Shown: positions 1 to 6,088, counted from the stretch's first letter. The stretch is 7,201 nt of DNA from PXRE01 sp964435625 (GCA_964435625.1 CAYTAG010000181.1:1-7201), one strand, 5' to 3'. The notes: generated by a model not told the origin, from the sequence alone. A program made the numbers and translations.

Positions 1-879
1 ACCTACGATTCGGCGTACCTGCGCGCCGAGGAACTGGGCGACCGCTTCGGCCTGGCCGTCTTCGACGAGGTCCACCACCTCGGCGGCGAGGGCTACCGCG
101 AGATCGCGCGCCTGCTGGCGGCGCCCGCCCGGATGGGGCTGACGGCGACCTTCGAGCGGCCGGACGAGGCCCACGAGGTCGTCGCGGACCTGGTCGGCGG
201 CCGGGTGTACGAGGCCAGCGCCGACGAACTGGCCGGCGAGTACCTGGCGCCGTACGACCTCAAGCGAATCGAGGTCGAGTTGACCCCCGAAGAGCGGGAG
301 GTCTACGACGAACACCAGGGCGTCTTCGTCGACTACCTCCGGACCTCGAACGTCGACCTCCGCAGCGGCAGCGACTACCAGGAGCTGGTCAAACGCTCCG
401 GCACCGACCCCCGGGCCCGCGAGGCGCTGCTGGCCAAACAGCGTGCCCGCGAGGTGATGATGAACAGCGACAACAAGGTGGCCGAACTGGAACGCATCCT
501 CGACCGCCACCGCGAGGACCGGGTGATCGTCTTCTGTGCCCACAACGACATGGTCTACCGAATCGCCGAGCGCTTCCTGCTCCCGGCGGTCACCCACCGA
601 ACGCCCGCCAGCGAGCGCAGCGAGGTCATCGAGCGGTTCCGCGAGGGAACCTACTCGCGGATCGTGTCGGCGAACGTGCTGGACGAGGGCATCGACGTCC
701 CGGCCGCCAACGTCGCGGTCGTGCTGGCCGGCAGCGGCAGCGAACGCGAGTTCACCCAGCGACTCGGCCGCATCCTGCGGCCGTCCGACGCCGGAGGGAC
801 CCTGGACGACCGGGCGCTTTTGTACGAGGTCGTCAGCGCCGAGACGGCCGAGGAGCGGGTCGCCGAGCGCCGTCGCTAA
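1..879 (+). CDS. xpb: XPB/Rad25-like superfamily 2 DNA helicase, C-terminal part (5' end outside window)
   Basis: The frame is open from the first base to a TAA at 877-879, giving 292 residues of a protein that starts outside the window. Numbered from the window edge, motif II is DEVH at residues 22-25 and motif III is LTAT at 47-50. A charged helical insertion at about 100-165 sits where XPB proteins carry the thumb-like element. The second RecA-like domain follows, with VIVFCA at 175-180 (motif IV), VLDEGIDVP at 226-234 (motif V) and QRLGRILRP at 253-261 (motif VI, with the arginine finger region). These are the marks of an ATP-dependent SF2 helicase. The XPB assignment rests on motif VI, the spacing and the nearby Bax1 gene. 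Archaeal XPB acts with Bax1 to open and cut damaged DNA. The missing part should hold Walker A and the damage-recognition domain. Another SF2 helicase of the same broad group is a less likely alternative. Confidence 0.88.
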   Translation, partial: TYDSAYLRAEELGDRFGLAVFDEVHHLGGEGYREIARLLAAPARMGLTATFERPDEAHEVVADLVGGRVYEASADELAGEYLAPYDLKRIEVELTPEEREVYDEHQGVFVDYLRTSNVDLRSGSDYQELVKRSGTDPRAREALLAKQRAREVMMNSDNKVAELERILDRHREDRVIVFCAHNDMVYRIAERFLLPAVTHRTPASERSEVIERFREGTYSRIVSANVLDEGIDVPAANVAVVLAGSGSEREFTQRLGRILRPSDAGGTLDDRALLYEVVSAETAEERVAERRR

Positions 880-928
880 CCGGGCCGGACGACGGACGTA
901 CGCCAGGGGTTCGACAGGCCGACGGGGC

Positions 929-1309
929 CTACGCCGGCCTGACGCTGGGTTCGACCGCCACGAAGCCGGCGTCGGCGAGGTCGAGGCCGAACCGGAACCG
1001 GACGATCTCGCTCGCGCCGGCGGGGAGGGTCACCGCGTCCGTGTGGGTGTCGGTCTCGTCGTCGGCGGTGACGGCGACCTCGATCAGGGCCGCCGCCTCG
1101 TCGTCGCCGTCGTTGGCGACCGAGACGGACACCTCCGTCCCGGCGTCGGTGCCCTCGTGGTCGAAGTCCTCGACGACGACGTCGGTGGTCGACGGCGTCG
1201 GCGTCCCCTCCTGCGGCGACGGCCGGTCGGGGTCGTCGCCGCTACACCCCGCAAGGGCGACCGAGGCGACGACGCCCCCCGATCCCAGGAGAAACTCGCG
1301 TCGGTCCAT
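929..1309 (-). CDS. Small Tat-exported lipoprotein with a beta-sandwich-like domain, function unknown
   Basis: The predicted protein has 126 residues. It opens with a twin-arginine signal (M-D-R-R-E-F-L-L), a short hydrophobic stretch and a clean lipobox L-A-G-C ending at Cys22. It should therefore be exported folded by Tat and anchored to the outer face of the membrane by a lipid on Cys22, as is common in haloarchaea. A Pro/Thr/Ser-rich spacer (about 28-42) leads into one domain (about 43-126) with alternating beta-strand-like stretches (VSVSVAND, LIEVAVTAD, EIVRFRFGL), resembling small Ig-like or FxLYD/CARDB-type extracellular domains; that resemblance is inference. I chose the ATG at 1309 because it places the Arg pair at residues 3-4. 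An in-frame ATG at 1336 would add nine residues, and frames open further upstream are basic and non-coding in appearance. An ACCTATG stretch 25-31 bp upstream might be a weak TATA box. The gene converges on the helicase with a 49-bp gap. Confidence 0.78.
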   Translation of the reverse strand: MDRREFLLGSGGVVASVALAGCSGDDPDRPSPQEGTPTPSTTDVVVEDFDHEGTDAGTEVSVSVANDGDDEAAALIEVAVTADDETDTHTDAVTLPAGASEIVRFRFGLDLADAGFVAVEPSVRPA

Positions 1310-1532
1310 ACCGCATTCGGACGCGTGGACCGGCATAGGTCTTCCGTCCTCGATACCGTTCGCCGGCGGTGTCGTCGTTCGCCGGGCCGGACCGTCGGCG
1401 CCGGTCGGGGTCGGTCGCGGCCGGCGTCGCCGCTCGTCCCGCCGCTTTCGCCGCCGTCGGACGGACGAGCCAGCAACGCCGTGGCTCCGCGAGCAGTTCC
1501 CACCGAGGCGTAGCCTGCCCCACACGGAAACC

Positions 1533-1538
1533 GTTTTG
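1533..1538 (+). promoter_or_regulatory. Putative TATA-like box for the Bax1 gene
   Basis: A GTTTTG stretch stands out in very GC-rich DNA, with its T run 26-29 bp before the GTG at 1563. This is the spacing expected for a leaderless haloarchaeal transcript, and there is no Shine-Dalgarno sequence before the start. Support is positional only. Confidence 0.4.
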
Positions 1539-1562
1539 GCCCGCTGGCCCCGACAGTTCGCC

Positions 1563-3134
1563 GTGCTCACGAAGGACCTCCTGCGGGTCTCCCGGCGGGG
1601 CGGCGGCTACCGGCCGGAGTTCGCCGGCCGCGAGCACCGCCCGCTGGCGGCGAAGGTGCTGGGGACCTTCCAGGGCCACGTCGACGAGCGCCGCGGCCGC
1701 CTCGACGACGCGCTCGCCGACCTGGAGGCCGACGCCGAGGACTTCAAGCTCGTCAGGGGGTTCGCCAAGCTGCTGGAACGGGAGGCTACCTTCGAGACCG
1801 AATCGCCGCTGCCGCCGCGGCGCACCCGACGGGTCGCCTTCGAGGCCGCCGAGGCCGTCGGCGTCGTGAGCGAGGACGAACGCCGGCGGGCGCTCGACCG
1901 CGCGGCCGAGAGCCTCGGGACGACCCCGTCGGCCGTGGAGGCCTCGCTGTACGCCGACCTGGACGAGCGGCAGGTGCTGGCCGAGTTCGACGCCCGCTGG
2001 GGGCCGGACGAACTGCTCGCCCAGTACAACCTCTCGCTGGCCCAGACCGCGCTGTTCGACGCGACCGAGGTCCGCGTGCGGTCCAGCGACCCGAAGACGC
2101 TCGTCTCGGTAGTCAAGCGACTCGGGTTGCTGTACGAGATCGAGCGGACCGACGGCGACGCGGCGGACGGGCCAGGGAGCCGCGAAGTCGTCGTGACCGG
2201 CCCCGACGCGCTGTTCCGGCGGACCAGGCGCTACGGGACCCGGTTCGCGCGCCTGCTGCGGACGGTCGCGCGCGCGAACGAGTGGGTCTTGGAGGCGACT
2301 ATCGACGACCGCAGCACCGAGCGGACCATGCGGCTGTCCGACGCCGACCCGGTCGAGGTGCCGGACGCCGAACCCGTCGCCGAGGTCACCTACGACAGCG
2401 GCGTCGAGGCCGACTTCGCCGCTCGCTTCTCGGGGCTGGATCTGGACTGGGATCTGGTCCGCGAGCCCGAACCCCTGGAGGCCGGCGCCACCGTCATGAT
2501 CCCGGACTTCGCGTTCGACTACCGGTACGCGGACTTCCGGGTGTACTTCGAGATCATGGGCTTCTGGACGCCCGAGTACGTCGAATCGAAGCTGGCGAAA
2601 CTCGACGCCGTCGAGGACGTCGAACTCCTGGTGGTGGTCGACGCCGACCTCGGGCTCGCCGAGCAGAGCTCGGCAGTAAACCGGACCGAGTCCGGCGACG
2701 TCGGCGAGGAGATCGAGGCCCGGGACCACCGCGCGATCCCGTACTCGGGCAGCGTGCGGGTCAAGGACGTCGTGGACGCCCTCCGGCGGTACGAGGACGA
2801 CCTCGTCGCGGCCAGCGCCGGCGCGCTCGCCGACGAACTGCGGCCGGACGACGACGCCATCCCGCTCGCGGACCTGGCGGCCCGCCACGGGGTCGGCGAA
2901 GGCGCCGTCGAGGACAAGGCCTTCCCCGAGCACGAGCGGGTCGGCCGGACGCTGGTGCGGCCCGACGTCCTCGACGCGCTCCGCGAGGAGATCGACGAGG
3001 GCATGGCCTACGCGGACGCGGAGGCGGCGCTGGCCGACCGCGGGATCGAGGACGCCAGCGCCGCGCTGTCGGCGCTGGGCTATCGCGTCGAGTGGGAGGG
3101 ACTGGGCGGCGGGACGGTCAGACCGCGGGAGTGA
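1563..3134 (+). CDS. bax1: Bax1-like DUF790 family nuclease, partner of XPB helicase
   Basis: The predicted protein has 523 residues, a normal length for haloarchaeal DUF790 proteins. Archaeal Bax1 binds XPB and cuts DNA at the bubble it opens, in a repair reaction resembling nucleotide excision repair. The N-terminus MLTKDLLRVSRR and the following helical segment (about 20-160) are typical of the family. The nuclease core shows a PD-(D/E)xK-like pattern: Glu282 in DSGVEADF, Asp315 in MIPDFAF, Glu330 in YFEIMGFW, and Lys343 or Lys346 just after it. Residues about 430-475 look like a small HTH-type DNA-binding region (IPLADLAARHGVGEGAVE). I chose the GTG at 1563 because the family N-terminus begins there. 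The frame is open back to 1041, but that part is the reverse complement of the lipoprotein gene plus intergenic DNA and reads as Arg/Ser-rich junk. A TATA-like box sits 26-29 bp upstream. The gene is separated from the helicase by an opposing lipoprotein gene. Confidence 0.9.
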   Translation: MLTKDLLRVSRRGGGYRPEFAGREHRPLAAKVLGTFQGHVDERRGRLDDALADLEADAEDFKLVRGFAKLLEREATFETESPLPPRRTRRVAFEAAEAVGVVSEDERRRALDRAAESLGTTPSAVEASLYADLDERQVLAEFDARWGPDELLAQYNLSLAQTALFDATEVRVRSSDPKTLVSVVKRLGLLYEIERTDGDAADGPGSREVVVTGPDALFRRTRRYGTRFARLLRTVARANEWVLEATIDDRSTERTMRLSDADPVEVPDAEPVAEVTYDSGVEADFAARFSGLDLDWDLVREPEPLEAGATVMIPDFAFDYRYADFRVYFEIMGFWTPEYVESKLAKLDAVEDVELLVVVDADLGLAEQSSAVNRTESGDVGEEIEARDHRAIPYSGSVRVKDVVDALRRYEDDLVAASAGALADELRPDDDAIPLADLAARHGVGEGAVEDKAFPEHERVGRTLVRPDVLDALREEIDEGMAYADAEAALADRGIEDASAALSALGYRVEWEGLGGGTVRPRE

Positions 3135-3140
3135 CGACGA

Positions 3141-3200
3141 TCTACTACAACTGAAATCAGTTGTGGGTAGAAAAACAACCTGCTTTGGTTGTTTCTACCC
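3141..3200 (+). repeat. Two overlapping, mutually exclusive hairpins after the Bax1 stop codon
   Basis: TCTAC (3141-3145) plus ACAACTGA (3147-3154) can pair with TCAGTTGT (3157-3164) plus GTAGA (3167-3171). Alternatively, the segment from GGGTAGA (3165-3171) to ACAACC (ending at 3180) can pair with GGTTGTTTCTACCC (3187-3200), leaving two unpaired A residues. Both structures need GTAGA at 3167-3171, so only one outer stem can form at a time. The set starts 7 bp after the Bax1 TGA. No clear T-tract follows, so a classical intrinsic terminator is not evident. It could instead be a processing signal or paired protein-binding sites. Confidence 0.6.
3147..3192. promoter_or_regulatory. Operator-like dyad pair A: two ACAACY-N6-RGTTGT elements 28 bp apart
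   Basis: The first element (3147-3164) is ACAACT-GAAATC-AGTTGT and the second (3175-3192) is ACAACC-TGCTTT-GGTTGT. In both, the 6-bp arms are perfect and the spacer is exactly 6 bp. The compensating change (T to C in one arm, A to G in the other) keeps the symmetry. Centres lie 28 bp apart. The form suits a dimeric DNA-binding protein. Which protein binds, if any, is unknown. Confidence 0.6.
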
Positions 3201-3244
3201 GGCGGAGTAAGCGCCGAAACGAGGTTCCGAGACCATGCTATCGT

Positions 3245-3290
3245 ACAACTCTAAACAGTTGTTTTACACGATACAATCTCATAAGTTTGT
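3245..3290. promoter_or_regulatory. Operator-like dyad pair B: one perfect and one degenerate element 28 bp apart
   Basis: The element at 3245-3262 is ACAACT-CTAAAC-AGTTGT, with perfect arms and the same 6-bp spacer as pair A. A degenerate copy at 3273-3290 is ACAATC-TCATAA-GTTTGT, in which five of six positions still pair. Centres are again 28 bp apart, so the pair arrangement of 3147-3192 is repeated 98 bp downstream. This pair lies about 90-137 bp upstream of the TATA-like box of the SatD-family gene. Confidence 0.55.
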
Positions 3291-3318
3291 GGCAATTGAT
3301 AGCCTCGCCCAGATCCTT

Positions 3319-3352
3319 CCGAACGGGGTGTCGACCGTTCCGGTCAACGGTC
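3319..3352. repeat. GACCGTT/AACGGTC inverted repeat with an alternative upstream partner
   Basis: GACCGTT (3333-3339) and AACGGTC (3346-3352) are perfect 7-bp arms around a 6-bp spacer. The left arm can also pair upstream: CCGAACGG (3319-3326) matches CCGTTC plus GG (3335-3343) with one bulged base. The dyad centre is about 40 bp upstream of the TATA-like box of the SatD-family gene, a position suited to an activator. Binding is not shown. Confidence 0.45.
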
Positions 3353-3379
3353 TCAGGTTGTATCTTGTAGAACAAACGA

Positions 3380-3387
3380 TTTTTATT
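3380..3387 (+). promoter_or_regulatory. Putative TATA box of the SatD-family gene
   Basis: TTTTTATT, preceded by AAACGA, lies centred about 31 bp before the ATG at 3415. With the usual archaeal spacing, transcription would begin a few bases before the ATG, leaving almost no leader. GGAG at 3411-3414 abuts the ATG, too close to serve as a normal Shine-Dalgarno site. Confidence 0.55.
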
Positions 3388-3414
3388 GTATGCATTCGAG
3401 ACGTGCCGTAGGAG

Positions 3415-4947
3415 ATGGCCGAGTACTACGTGGTCCTGGGGGACGTCGTGCACTCCCGGGAGATCGAGGACCGGGAGGCGTTCCAGGACCGATTGGCGGA
3501 GACGTGCGCGCGGTTCACTGCGAAAGAGCGCGAGGACGTGTACGGCGACTTCACGATCCTCAAGGGGATCGACGAGTTCGGCGGCGTGTTGCAGTCGCTC
3601 GCGAACCTCTACGAGGTGGTGACGACGTTCCAGGACGCCCTGCGGCCCCACGGCGTCCGGATCGTCGTCGCGTCCGGGTCCATCGACGTCGGGTTGACGA
3701 CCTTCGACGTCGAGAAGATGGACGGTGAGGCGTTCCACCGGGCCAGCGAGCGACTGGAGGAGATCGAGGACGACCCGCTGTCGTTCGACCTGCTGATCGA
3801 CGACGCGGTGGGGCGGGCCATCGCGGACGAGATCAACCTCCTGTTGCGCCGACGCGAGGAGTGGACCGACCGCCAGCGGGAGGTGATCGAGGTTCGACGG
3901 AAGGTCGACACCCAGGCCGCCGCGGCCGAACGACTGGACGTGACCCAGCAGGCCGTCTCGAACGTGCTCTCGGGCGCGGACTGGCCGCTGGTCGAGACCG
4001 TCGAGGGGCGCTTGCGGGAGACGTTGCGGGAGTACGCGGCGTCGCAACGACGAACCGATGACGATGGGGCTAATCTTCCAAATGAATCTCGGGAAACAGA
4101 ATTAAATGATGAATACGTGAATCGCGAGCTGGCCAAAATTCTTGCAGAGCGTGACGAGGTCACTGAGGCGCTCACGGAGTATATGCGTGTACTTGACCAA
4201 CGGCCGACCGACACGGAAGCGTACTTCGAATACGCGGAAATGGCGATCAAGGAAAATCGTCATCCCGAGGCGCTCGGTCGTCTGTTCGAACTGTTGAACG
4301 AATCTATCCCAGCCGGGTACAGCGGTGAACTGGTTCAGTCGATTCAACGGCGACTTCATGACGTTATCGAACCGGTCCTGGCGAACGCAACGTATCCGGA
4401 GCGCGTCAAGGCTGTGCTGGACCTCCTAATCCGGCTCGCGGAACGAACTACGGGGGCAGCAAGCGAAGACGTTCGGCTATGGTCGATCATTGGCTTCGCA
4501 AGGTGGCTCAACGAACCGAACGTCCTCCCATCGTCGACTGCTGGGCCAGAGACGCGGGCAACCGAGGATTACGGTACGGGCCTCGGCTTCTTGCTCTCTG
4601 AAGAATCCGAAACGGCGGTCAAGTTTTTCAAGGATTCTTGGGAACAGCGGGACGAACTGACGGGCCGGGACCGCGGGTTCGCGCTCGCCGCAGGCGCCGG
4701 TCTGCTCGGGTGTGCCGAACTCCTGGGTCCGTCTATCCTCGACGACTCGGACGCGGTCAGGCAAGAACTCGCGGCCGCGGACGAGGCGCTCCGGAAACCG
4801 GCCAGGCATTTCCTGGCGTATCTGGACGGCGAAGCGTCTGCCGACGGCGTCGCCGAAGCCGTCCACGACGACCTCGAACAGTTCTCGCGGCTGGAAGCGG
4901 AGGCGTTCGCGGCGTTCGCCTCACAACTCGAACGGCGAGATAAGTGA
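3415..4947 (+). CDS. SatD-family protein with HTH and long TPR-like helical extension
   Basis: The predicted protein has 510 residues, soluble and acidic. Residues 1 to about 145 match the SatD family: an N-terminal beta strand into GDVVHSREIEDR (9-20) and a later SGSIDVG...MDGEAFHRASERL stretch (87-114). The family takes its name from the sat (secretion and acid tolerance) locus of streptococci; its biochemical role is unknown to me. Residues about 151-205 form a helix-turn-helix-like unit (QAAAAERLDVTQQAVSNVL at 167-185), so it may bind DNA. A polar linker (about 208-233) leads to a helical extension. That extension begins with a TPR-like pair (EALTEYMRVLDQRPTDTEAYF, broken here into helix A and B at about 249-285) and continues as helices to the end. 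The extension makes the protein much longer than a plain SatD protein. DNA for the linker and early extension (about 4056-4620) is poorer in GC than the rest, suggesting a separately acquired segment. The start matches the family N-terminus. Confidence 0.82.
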   Translation: MAEYYVVLGDVVHSREIEDREAFQDRLAETCARFTAKEREDVYGDFTILKGIDEFGGVLQSLANLYEVVTTFQDALRPHGVRIVVASGSIDVGLTTFDVEKMDGEAFHRASERLEEIEDDPLSFDLLIDDAVGRAIADEINLLLRRREEWTDRQREVIEVRRKVDTQAAAAERLDVTQQAVSNVLSGADWPLVETVEGRLRETLREYAASQRRTDDDGANLPNESRETELNDEYVNRELAKILAERDEVTEALTEYMRVLDQRPTDTEAYFEYAEMAIKENRHPEALGRLFELLNESIPAGYSGELVQSIQRRLHDVIEPVLANATYPERVKAVLDLLIRLAERTTGAASEDVRLWSIIGFARWLNEPNVLPSSTAGPETRATEDYGTGLGFLLSEESETAVKFFKDSWEQRDELTGRDRGFALAAGAGLLGCAELLGPSILDDSDAVRQELAAADEALRKPARHFLAYLDGEASADGVAEAVHDDLEQFSRLEAEAFAAFASQLERRDK

Positions 4948-4965
4948 CGGCCTCGTTCCGGCCGT
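4947..4965 (+). terminator. Short GC-rich hairpin at the SatD-family stop
   Basis: ACGGCC (4947-4952) and GGCCGT (4960-4965) form a 6-bp stem with a 7-base loop starting at the last base of the stop codon. No T-run follows. It could help end the upstream transcript before the next promoter, but this is weak. Confidence 0.25.
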
Positions 4966-4973
4966 GCGCAAGA

Positions 4974-4979
4974 CTTATT
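4974..4979 (+). promoter_or_regulatory. Putative TATA box of the membrane-protein gene
   Basis: CTTATT is centred about 26 bp before the ATG at 5003, the standard position for a leaderless haloarchaeal transcript. It suggests that the membrane protein can be transcribed independently of the SatD-family gene, although read-through across the 55-bp gap is also possible. Confidence 0.5.
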
Positions 4980-5002
4980 CTACGTACTGCCGAGACGGAA
5001 GT

Positions 5003-5590
5003 ATGCGCGTTCCGTCGTGTCCACGGTGGCCCGTCGCGGTTGCCGTCGTCGGCGCGGGGTACGCTCTCGTCTGGTACTACAGCGGCGCCCTCCCCGAGTG
5101 GGCCATCCAGGCGAGCGTGATCGGGCTAGGATACGCGTTCCTGCTGTGCACCAGCGGACGGCTCGTCGATTCCGTGCTGACGTGGGCCCAAGACGAGGAG
5201 GCCGCGCGGGCGGCCGACGAACCGCCGGAGGCAGGGGACGGGCTGGCCTCGCCGGACGGGGGCCAGCAGGCTGCCCCGGAGCAGGCTGCCGACGGCGAGG
5301 ACGATTCCGCTACCGCCGGGGACGACCCGGTCACCGACCAGGACCGCGACGTCGGCACCATCGTCGGCAAGGCCGAGAACCTGCTGTTGCCGACGTTCAT
5401 CCTCGCGGAGGCGTACACCGCGCTCTCCGTGATCTTCGCCGCGAAGGGGCTGGTCCGCCGGGAGGACATCCGGAAGAACACGCTGTACTACCTCGCCGGG
5501 ACGATGACGAACTTCACCTACTCCATCCTGGTCGGCGTCGTGCTCCGGATCGCGCTGGCGGCCGCCGGCGTCTGGCCCGTCCCGCTATAG
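5003..5590 (+). CDS. Four-helix membrane protein with DUF3307-like C-terminal half
   Basis: The predicted protein has 195 residues. Two hydrophobic segments (about 10-28 and 34-51) are followed by a long acidic, disordered-looking Asp/Glu/Ala/Gly linker (about 62-117), then two more segments (about 126-148 and 161-190). The second half, with GTIVGKAENLLLPTFILAE (118-136), AAKGLVRREDIRKNTLYYLAG (broken at about 146-166) and a final glycine-containing helix, follows the pattern I associate with the end of DUF3307 proteins: a GxxxGxxE-type lead, a helix, then AAKxxxR, then a last helix with an LxGT-like start. This similarity is from memory and moderate. DUF3307 genes often neighbour SatD genes, which supports both calls. 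The ATG at 5003 is chosen for its well-placed TATA box; the frame is open further upstream only as a shadow of the SatD-family gene. The stop overlaps the stop of the convergent gene by 6 bp. Function is unknown. Confidence 0.75.
   Translation: MRVPSCPRWPVAVAVVGAGYALVWYYSGALPEWAIQASVIGLGYAFLLCTSGRLVDSVLTWAQDEEAARAADEPPEAGDGLASPDGGQQAAPEQAADGEDDSATAGDDPVTDQDRDVGTIVGKAENLLLPTFILAEAYTALSVIFAAKGLVRREDIRKNTLYYLAGTMTNFTYSILVGVVLRIALAAAGVWPVPL
5585..5590. other. Shared CTATAG palindrome holding stop codons of two convergent genes
   Basis: The six bases CTATAG are their own reverse complement. The plus-strand membrane-protein gene and the minus-strand PUA gene both end Leu (CTA) then stop (TAG) on these same bases, so the coding regions overlap tail to tail by 6 bp with no room for a terminator between them. 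Confidence 0.85.
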
Positions 5591-6088
5591 CTCCCGCCGC
5601 CGCCCCTTCGGCACCATCGACTGCAACGTCCCGTACGTGAACAGTCCCACCCCGAGCGGTTCGGCGTCCCCTGCCAGTTCGTGCGCCGCAATGAGGTAGC
5701 CCCAGTCGCCGTCCCACTCCAGATCCTGCTCCTCGCCAGCGATAAACTGCCGCGCCTGCTCGCGCGACAACTCGATCACGTTCCTGTCCGCGCGCCGACC
5801 GAACCGCTGGGCGGCGTCCGTGGTCGGCTTCCAGTGCTCCTGGCGCGTCCGCAGGAACGTCATCCCCAGGGCCTCGACCTCGATGGGCGAGGGGGCCTCC
5901 CCGTGGAACGCCCAGACCTTCCCCGCACCCTTCTCCCAGAAAGTGAACGCCTCGAAGGTTTCGGGGGGGACGCCGAACCGCTCGTCCCAGAAGTCCAGGA
6001 CTTCCTCGCGGGAGGCGCGGCCCTCGACCTCGCGCTCGTCGGGGGTCGCCGGCAGGCGGTCGAATCGGGTAGGGTCGTTTTCCTTCAC
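5585..6088 (-). CDS. Stand-alone PUA-like domain protein of the NOP2/RsmF methyltransferase type
   Basis: The predicted protein has 167 residues and starts at GTG 6088. The C-terminal part (about 72-165) matches the PUA-like domain found at the end of RsmF-type m5C methyltransferases: an LGMTFLRTR...HWKPTTDAAQRFG stretch (74-97), ELSREQARQFIAGEE (106-120), a WGYLIA strand (129-134), then LGVGLF (145-150) and a closing QSMVPKGRR (156-164), like the family's xxKNxxPKGxR ending. The N-terminal part (about 25-66, FWDERFGVPPETFEAFTFW and GKVWAF) also looks RNA-modification related. The likely role is to help the co-encoded methyltransferase bind its RNA. The start codon overlaps the upstream stop as GTGA and is preceded by a strong Shine-Dalgarno sequence, so translation is probably coupled. 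The rest of the long open frame upstream of 6088 is a shadow of the methyltransferase gene. Confidence 0.8.
   Translation of the reverse strand: MKENDPTRFDRLPATPDEREVEGRASREEVLDFWDERFGVPPETFEAFTFWEKGAGKVWAFHGEAPSPIEVEALGMTFLRTRQEHWKPTTDAAQRFGRRADRNVIELSREQARQFIAGEEQDLEWDGDWGYLIAAHELAGDAEPLGVGLFTYGTLQSMVPKGRRREL

Larger units (their letters stand above)
3135..3414. other. A/T-rich intergenic region with clustered dyad symmetries
   Basis: These 280 bp between the Bax1 stop and the SatD-family start carry no convincing gene. Composition departs sharply from the flanks: the 60 bases from 3241 contain 20 G+C. By contrast, the 60 bases from 3421, at the start of the SatD-family gene, contain 41. 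The region holds two pairs of ACAAC/GTTGT dyads, a set of overlapping hairpins next to the Bax1 stop, a GACCGTT/AACGGTC dyad, and a TATA-like box before the SatD-family gene. A 69-codon frame at 3161-3370 runs through the dyads and lacks haloarchaeal composition. The likely role is regulatory DNA for the downstream module, possibly with 3' signals for Bax1. Confidence 0.7.

Noticed and set aside
916..930. Hairpin AGGCC/GGCCT between the converging helicase and lipoprotein genes as a bidirectional terminator
   Set aside because: The stem is 5 bp with a 5-base loop, in DNA where short GC hairpins are common, has no T-tract, and overlaps the lipoprotein stop.
1041..1562. Open frame continuing upstream of the Bax1 start, giving a 697-residue protein
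   Set aside because: The extension is antisense to the lipoprotein gene and crosses intergenic DNA. Its product is Ser/Arg-rich and lacks family resemblance, while MLTKDLLRVSRR at 1563 is a normal DUF790 start.
1242..2933. Long minus-strand open frame (563 codons) opposite Bax1
   Set aside because: GC-rich DNA with G/C third positions leaves antisense frames open. The product is rich in Gly/Arg/Val/Gln without domains, and the plus strand carries a clear family match.
3141..3290. CRISPR array
   Set aside because: The repeated units are palindromes with variable spacers of regulatory-site size, only three or four copies, and no cas genes nearby.
3161..3370. Small plus-strand frame of 69 codons in the intergenic region
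   Set aside because: It starts inside a dyad, runs through three others, is basic and Cys/Ser-rich, and has no promoter at a suitable distance.
3238..4047. Minus-strand 269-codon frame opposite the SatD-family gene, reaching into the A/T-rich region
   Set aside because: It is antisense to recognised SatD motifs. Its composition is that of a shadow frame and it shows no domain.
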